37,414 nt of DNA from Corynebacterium phocae (GTDB lineage Bacteria > Actinomycetota > Actinomycetes > Mycobacteriales > Mycobacteriaceae). The position numbers and the translations under genes are program-made. The DNA is taken from positions 1 through 37,414 of the forward strand of contig NZ_VXKJ01000020.1 of NCBI RefSeq assembly GCF_008693075.1, given 5' to 3'. The notes beneath the pieces were generated by a model. The model had not been told where the DNA came from. It saw only the letters and a program-made list of their open reading frames with translations, and ran no database searches. This document shows, piece after piece, positions 33,301 to 37,414 of the stretch. Numbering within the stretch: position 1 is the first letter of the stretch; every line of letters begins with the position of its first letter.

Positions 33301-36300
33301 TGGGGTTACTGATACTGAGAATTTTCCGGAAGGGAAAACCCTCAAATATTCGGTTACCCTGGAGAATCGCGCTGTTGAGGCTCAAGATTTTGAGGTAGTG
33401 GATATTCCAGAATTTACCGAAAAAGTAAACGTACTGAGAGTTAGGATTCAGGATTCTGTAAATGGTAATCCCTCTGGTCCGAAGAGGACTTCAGAACAAT
33501 TGGAAGAGGGCAATCGCCTTTCTGGAAAGTATCGAATTGCTGATGCTGGGAAAAATACGTGGACTGTTCCTGGGCAATCTAGGGGGCAGAAATTCGTATA
33601 CGTTGACATCTCTTATTCTCTAAACGCTCCCGCTGGTAGTGGGGATTACCGCTGCCTTGGAGCACCCCAGTTTACTGCCCGTAACGGCGGTTTTAATACT
33701 GCAAAGGTTAAATCTGGTGCGGAATGGCTTTCAGCGTCCACTTGCCAGAACATTGAAGCCCCGGCCGTTCCCCCGACCATCACAAAGACGAATAAAGGAG
33801 TAACCGATACGCCGAACTCAGATACAAAAACGGCGGAATTCGATATCTCTCTTAGGAACAATGACCCTGCACCCCGTGATTTTATTGTTTATGATAAGCC
33901 TGATTTCACGGATAATGTTCAAATTCGTAACGTTTTTGTTCAAGAGCTACGAGACAACGGTACCGGTGTCTTAGCCCCGGCTGGGGCCAAGACGAAACTT
34001 GGCGAGTTACAGGGACAGGGCGATAAGACCTACCGAATTTCTGACGTGCGTTCCGAAACTTGGGGCATCGGTGGCAATCAGACGGAGCATCGTCGTGTAT
34101 ATGTGGAATTTGTGTATGCGTCGAATGTAGACGCCCGTCGCGGTACGTTTAGCTGTGGGACGGTTCCTACACCGAATAATGGTGGGTTTAACAAAGTCTC
34201 AGTTCGTAAGTCTGGGGACTCTGGCGTTGAGATTACTTCAGATAATGCCTGCGCCGATATTCCTTCTCCGAAAGCAACCGTGCAGAAACGTAATGTGGAG
34301 ATTACTGACAACGCCGAAGTGCCTGGACATAAGAGCGCGGTATACCAGGTTGTTGTGACCAATCCTGACCTTAAGGCTCGTCGGTTTGAAGTCAGTGACG
34401 CTCCGCTTTTCACAGATGATGTTGATATTCATGGAATGGAAATTCAGAATGCTGCCGTTAATGGCGGTCAGTATGTAGCGGTTGGGTCCAGGTGGACTGC
34501 AAATAAGCAAATTGCTGGCGGTGAAACTATTTACAAGATCACCGACCCAAATCAGGATGCATGGACGGTGCCTGCCGGTGAAACGGCGGTTAAATTTGTT
34601 TATGTAGATTTTACCTACGGAAGATCTGCATTAAGTCAAAATAACAAACTTACTTGTTCCCGTCCTCTTTCCCCGAAAAATGGTGCCCTCAATAAAGTTG
34701 TGCTCCGTTACCAAGATGGCGGAAACACGGTGGAAACCGATCCGGCATTTGCGTGCTTGGATATCGAATCTCCGAAGCAACCTGTTATAAGCAAGAAGTT
34801 CCTTCGGGTCCAACCGGTTCCCGGAAAGCCCGGCAGTATGCGGGCAGTATACAATGTCATTCTTTCTAACAATGACCAGACCTATGATTTTGAGGTCCAA
34901 GATACACCAGACTTCACGAAAAAAGTTGAAATCTCAGGATTTTCCGTTCAAGACTATAACCAGCGTCAAGATGGTTCTTTGATGTTGGTCGGTAGTCCCC
35001 GAAACGTTAACCCGGAAGTTGGAAATCCAAGAAGTTACCGTTTATCTGACTCAAACAGTGACAGGTGGCGTGTCCCACGGGGGCAGCGTAGTGCGAAACA
35101 AATTGTTATCGAATTTACCTACAAGGACAATCCCGAAGCCCTAGAAGGAAGTTTTTCCTGTTCTTCGGTTAAAGCACCGGGGAATGGCGCTTTCAACAGG
35201 GTTTCGGTAACCTCCAACCTAGTGCCGGGAGCAGCGCCAATCGCGGCCTCGGACTGTGGGAAAATCCCTTACAATAAACCCCAGATAACGAAGGATCCCC
35301 GTGGTTTTGAAAAAATCCCGGGTAAAACAGATGGCGAGATGGCTGTATATGACATTTCAGTAACTAACCCTGGTCCTGCAGCCGAATTCGAAGTCTTCGA
35401 TGTTCCAGATTTTACGAAGAAGGTTGCTATCGATAATGTTTATATTCAGGATTTGGTTACAGATGGTAGCGGTGCTGTCTCTACTGTTGGGGAGAAACGT
35501 CTAGTTCGTAGTGAACAAAGCAATGGAGAAACTAGGTATCGTTTAACAGACGAAAATCAACGTACTTGGGGTATCGACGAAGATGGCACTGAGTCAAAGC
35601 GAATTTTCGTAGAGTTCTCGCATATTAACAACCTCACTGCAGACAATACGGGTGAATACCGTTGCCAGCAGGGTGATGTGGCCGGAAATGGTGGTTACAA
35701 TAAGGTGAAAATTAAATATAATATTGCGAACCTCAATAAATGGACGGAGACATCCGCCTGTCAAGACCTTGATGAACCTTCCTTGGAGCCCTTTATTTCT
35801 AAAACTCCAGTTGGTCTTGTTGACGTCCCTGGCTCGCCCGGTGTAAAAACTGCTGTCTACGACATTGCACTTCGAAGCAAGACCCAATTCGTCCAGTACA
35901 CCTTGTTGGATTATCCGAAATTTAGTGAAAACGTGAGGATTCGCGAAGTTAGGGTTCAAAAACTTGACAATAGCCGTCAGCCAGTAGGAACAGCGTGGGC
36001 TGTCACTACTAAGGAAGCGAAACCAGAAGCTGGTGTTACAGGTGACCCGGAGGGCAGCTATCGAATTGGAGATTCCGATACGTTCAGTAATATTCTCATA
36101 GAATCTCCGGACACTATTTATAGGCGTGTATATGTTGACTTTGAGTACCTAGATAATCCTGCAGTCCCTAGCAGCTATACTTGTAGCGCAACACCCGAAC
36201 CGTCAAACGGCGCTTACAACGAAGTTCATATTGTTAAGCCTAAGACTGCGCAATCTCACAAATCATCTGCTTGTATTGATATTCCAACGCCACCAGAGCC

Positions 36301-36775
36301 GTTGGAAGTAGCAATAAAGAAGTTTGGTTACGGTGATGAAGAAACTCCTGTTACAACTGATGATTGGGATTTCGCCCTTTACAAACTGAAGGGTGAGTCC
36401 TTTGATTCCGACCAGCCTATTCGCCTTCTTCCTGGACTGACTGATGGTCAAAAACGCTTTGAGAAATCTCTGGCGGCAGGCGAATACCTGTTAGTGGAAA
36501 CAAAGGCACCAGACGGTTTCGAGTTGCTCGCAGAGCCCGTTAAGCTGAGAGTGTCGCAGTCTGCGAATTCTTCTGGCGCTCCAGCAGAGCTGGTTCTATC
36601 ACTTGCGGAGCCTAATATCGCTGTGGATTTGGACGGCACCATTATTAAAGTCTTCGACGTTCATAAGGGTGAGCTTCCAGAATCTGGCGGTCTGGGAGTG
36701 TACTGGATGTTGATTTTAGGGGCCCTATTACTTTCAGTCGTTGGTGTTAGCCGCCGGAAGAGCTTTGCCGGCTAG
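30392..36775 (+). CDS. Giant pilus tip adhesin with eight repeats
   Basis: A 2127-residue surface protein at the SpaC position. From ATG 30392, with AGAGGA upstream: signal peptide (to about residue 32), a Ser/Asp/Glu-rich disordered stretch to about 130, an N-terminal region of some 490 residues with one likely cysteine pair (HWCLAYY, RLCTRNN) and no domain I recognise, eight repeats of 165-172 residues from 622 to 1970, a SpaA/CnaB-type domain with E-box YLLVETKAPDGFELL, and the sorting signal LPESG (2095-2099) with helix and RRKSFAG tail. No VWA MIDAS motif (DxSxS in a Rossmann setting) is visible. It has no WxxxVxVYPK pilin motif, consistent with a tip rather than a shaft. The gene is A+T-richer than the backbone. 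Confidence 0.9.
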   Translation: MKLFRTRYTKAALASAAATSLLMISTPVAQSNEGVDSPLSNLETLEGVPAGSDQSGIAESPSTELGVQTVPDLDQASEKANGVTVDDSSDVITPTDDASARTSEAPNESVVSADGDSAGESANGNIVSGPQAKFSVETLSYDDDAKLYTRKLSGVIEDETGLNHPMEVLVIHKLGSNDVVSGIKEATYDGKTASGTTFEARSAAESQELLGLGEEEAKFKQFLQIFPDKTDESDSLNGKKFSITYTVGSEEPDAHWSLIPTAVDDQPEIRSGNGIDVVAGKVPPAAAPPLEGYEDFNAPANPKNFLINNLEIAKEVFNQRETHGGVESQTGMGVNRTPAFDLGPQKPVPGYSVPDGYAVSWPEGSQTLGVGESFFNPHWCLAYYKGNSYYKNKIKYSSYQDLNGATRLCTRNNNLEQGRFFSREHVSKLESHSRQEGRTVRSESFTIGGAFGGPLYGFEFGSLRSRNSQGSLRNHYSTPIQPRLVRDSRDAVRIQIKGILDTKDWQFHNIPDASWDGYLLVSPDKKFGVGVTGTGPTNVNKVGIIQVRFFNKAGVDKLLNRDNGPDNPKYREGLQIPANTPMKISYATQEAGVDLRSKQDSDMTLHGGFEPYTNVSKPPKVKPAPLKLVKTPAAPSDTGENEGKTEFTYGIVVDNNTPPAGTKPIDRTFQLFDLPDFTRGLVIKKRVVVLPNGKEIEFGNYISGKGYYLPSGENDFTHRISAGEVQTIQVKIYTYGVTAENPQGANLRCENGAPKKGAYNAARLESEGLEPLTSNTCIDVQPLPPVAPPPVPQLDKNWLENVKYSQGGDGQYRASYILTIDNTAPRAIDRDLNVFDTPSFSATSVKSVTSVWARNGVVSSTGETVFGQEYSLRGRSDGVNLNGSEIKVTDEHSNIWHVPAGKVVKKKIDVYYYAANAQRTDSSYTCNGNPGNGAYNSASFTLDNEVRRASDCGDFLKPDSPKPVISKTPLGVTDTENFPEGKTLKYSVTLENRAVEAQDFEVVDIPEFTEKVNVLRVRIQDSVNGNPSGPKRTSEQLEEGNRLSGKYRIADAGKNTWTVPGQSRGQKFVYVDISYSLNAPAGSGDYRCLGAPQFTARNGGFNTAKVKSGAEWLSASTCQNIEAPAVPPTITKTNKGVTDTPNSDTKTAEFDISLRNNDPAPRDFIVYDKPDFTDNVQIRNVFVQELRDNGTGVLAPAGAKTKLGELQGQGDKTYRISDVRSETWGIGGNQTEHRRVYVEFVYASNVDARRGTFSCGTVPTPNNGGFNKVSVRKSGDSGVEITSDNACADIPSPKATVQKRNVEITDNAEVPGHKSAVYQVVVTNPDLKARRFEVSDAPLFTDDVDIHGMEIQNAAVNGGQYVAVGSRWTANKQIAGGETIYKITDPNQDAWTVPAGETAVKFVYVDFTYGRSALSQNNKLTCSRPLSPKNGALNKVVLRYQDGGNTVETDPAFACLDIESPKQPVISKKFLRVQPVPGKPGSMRAVYNVILSNNDQTYDFEVQDTPDFTKKVEISGFSVQDYNQRQDGSLMLVGSPRNVNPEVGNPRSYRLSDSNSDRWRVPRGQRSAKQIVIEFTYKDNPEALEGSFSCSSVKAPGNGAFNRVSVTSNLVPGAAPIAASDCGKIPYNKPQITKDPRGFEKIPGKTDGEMAVYDISVTNPGPAAEFEVFDVPDFTKKVAIDNVYIQDLVTDGSGAVSTVGEKRLVRSEQSNGETRYRLTDENQRTWGIDEDGTESKRIFVEFSHINNLTADNTGEYRCQQGDVAGNGGYNKVKIKYNIANLNKWTETSACQDLDEPSLEPFISKTPVGLVDVPGSPGVKTAVYDIALRSKTQFVQYTLLDYPKFSENVRIREVRVQKLDNSRQPVGTAWAVTTKEAKPEAGVTGDPEGSYRIGDSDTFSNILIESPDTIYRRVYVDFEYLDNPAVPSSYTCSATPEPSNGAYNEVHIVKPKTAQSHKSSACIDIPTPPEPLEVAIKKFGYGDEETPVTTDDWDFALYKLKGESFDSDQPIRLLPGLTDGQKRFEKSLAAGEYLLVETKAPDGFELLAEPVKLRVSQSANSSGAPAELVLSLAEPNIAVDLDGTIIKVFDVHKGELPESGGLGVYWMLILGALLLSVVGVSRRKSFAG
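32255..36301 (+). repeat. Eight protein-domain repeats in the tip adhesin
   Basis: Repeats begin at residues 622, 794, 964, 1129, 1295, 1465, 1631 and 1801 and end at about 1970. Shared pattern: an opening such as ISKTPxGV, xDFxVxDxPxFT, YRIxDxxxxTW, VYVxFxY, one Cys, NGxxNxV, a second Cys, and a short Pro-rich linker. All eight keep both cysteines. The units have diverged and DNA identity is low, so they are old duplications. The pattern resembles DUF11-like beta-sandwich stalk domains. Confidence 0.85.
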
Positions 36776-36798
36776 TTACTCTGCACCATACGAATGAG

Positions 36799-36842
36799 GA
36801 TATTCCCTTCGGACTTGGTTAGTCCGAAGGGAATATCTTTTT
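36799..36842 (+). terminator. Strong terminator of the pilus operon
   Basis: GATATTCCCTTCGGACT (36799-36815) and its exact complement (36821-36837) form a 17-bp stem with a TGGTT loop, followed by TTTTT. It ends the operon about 25 bases after the tip gene. Confidence 0.95.
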
Positions 36843-36970
36843 GGCTGAAATTCTTGATTTCTCTTGCTTTGCGATCTTTAGCTCCGACGCGCTTTTGGTT
36901 CTGGGGTTACCCTTGAATTCCGGACACCTAGTTAGTGCGGAATTGGACTCCGTGCGGAAAGATGTTTGTT

Positions 36971-37279
36971 ATGAGTCGTTCAAGAAGGAAGTACACCCCG
37001 GAGTATCGTGTGGAGGCTGCTCGTCTTGTTACTGAGACTGGGCGCAGTGTTGCCGTAGTCGCTGGAGAGATCGGGGTAGAAAAAGGTACGTTGTCGAGGT
37101 GGGTCAAGGCCGAGAAGGAGCGCAATAGTGACTCCGGTGAGCTATCGCCGGCAGAATCACGAGCCGAAATCTCTCGCTTGAGGAAACAAGTCGCTGAGCT
37201 GGAGATAGATAATGAGTTCCTGTCAAAAGCCAGCGCCTTCTTCGCTGCGAAGCAACACGAGAGGAGAAATACGAACTAA
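36971..37279 (+). CDS. IS3-family transposase OrfA
   Basis: A 102-residue DNA-binding protein from ATG 36971. The HTH is in YTPEYRVEAARLVTETGRSV to GVEKGTLSRWVKAEKER; a leucine-zipper-like coiled coil follows (ISRLRKQVAELEIDNEFLSK). The stop TAA overlaps the ATG of orfB (TAATG), so orfB could be made by reinitiation or, as usual in the family, by a -1 frameshift, though I see no clear slippery run. The frame is intact. Confidence 0.88.
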   Translation: MSRSRRKYTPEYRVEAARLVTETGRSVAVVAGEIGVEKGTLSRWVKAEKERNSDSGELSPAESRAEISRLRKQVAELEIDNEFLSKASAFFAAKQHERRNTN

Positions 37280-37414
37280 TGCAGCGTGAGAAGGCTAACT
37301 ACAGCATTACCCGGATGGGTTGCGTCCGCTAGCGTGGTGTATCTGTATCCCGCGATAGAACTGATGTCGATACGCAAAAGGTGACCATTGCGGGGTATCT
37401 TTCGAATCAACTAC
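37279..37414 (+). pseudogene. IS3-family transposase orfB start, interrupted by a stop
   Basis: ATG 37279 opens a frame reading MQREKANYSITRMGCVR, matching the usual OrfB start (EKANY...RM), then TAG at 37330-37332. After the stop the frame reads RGVSVSR, still resembling the GVSRSGYY region, so a point change is likely. The later part does not look like OrfB, and further damage is possible. The integrase core is outside the window. Confidence 0.6.

Larger units (their letters stand above)
36914..37414 (+). mobile_element. IS3-family insertion sequence, left part
   Basis: An IS3-type orfA and the start of orfB run off the right edge. The left terminal repeat is probably near TGAATTCCGGACACC (about 36914), the kind of TG-starting end found in this family, but the right end is outside so it cannot be confirmed. 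AATTCCG recurs inverted as CGGAATT within 25 bases. Confidence 0.75.

Overview
The window looks like a chromosome segment of a Corynebacterium species. The evidence is the gene content and order (hemL with a system II cytochrome c maturation operon, a scattered menaquinone gene set, a mannosyltransferase of the MgtA type between menD and menG, a divergent menJ and polyprenyl diphosphate synthase), the many apparent leaderless promoters, and an SpaA-type sortase-assembled pilus operon. The backbone is GC-rich; the right-hand pilus region is visibly richer in A+T.

Layout. 1-407: the 5' part of a lipoprotein gene leaving the window on the minus strand. 495-6769: hemL, a histidine phosphatase, a TlpA/ResA-like thioredoxin lipoprotein, ccdA, resB, ccsB and a small HTH protein, i.e. 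haem synthesis joined to haem attachment to c-type cytochromes. 6726-7901: a small membrane protein (minus), a 640-base gap with several strong hairpins (possible structured RNA) and a DUF4229 protein. 7903-12054 (minus): mntABCD, a manganese-type ABC importer, followed by menA in the same direction. mntR (12525-13184, plus) is divergent from mntABCD, and both starts are preceded by the same palindrome GTTCA-N6-TGAAC, so the importer and perhaps the regulator are predicted to be MntR-repressed. 13177-16431: menE, a 51-codon membrane protein gene and menB (minus), back to back with menC (plus). 16621-25381: a DUF421 protein, an unknown single-pass membrane protein, menD, a DUF3592 protein, mgtA, menG, menJ (minus) and a polyprenyl diphosphate synthase. 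Together menA, B, C, D, E, G and J plus the prenyl synthase cover most of menaquinone synthesis and side-chain reduction; menF and menH are not in the window.

25459-25540 is tRNA-Tyr with a terminator. Next comes a pilus operon: major pilin (26136-27944), class C sortase (28097-29059), minor pilin (29050-30387) and a 2127-residue tip adhesin (30392-36775), closed by a perfect 17-bp terminator stem. An IS3-family element (from about 36914) begins at the right edge; its orfA is open and its orfB has an early stop.

The most unusual items are: the tip protein with eight diverged ~168-residue repeats, each with one cysteine pair, and an N-terminal region with no domain I recognise; at least eleven starts with a -10 box 5-8 bases before the initiation codon; the paired MntR operators with menA behind the Mn importer; overlapping menB/menC -10 boxes; and four C-rich short tandem repeat arrays in or between genes.
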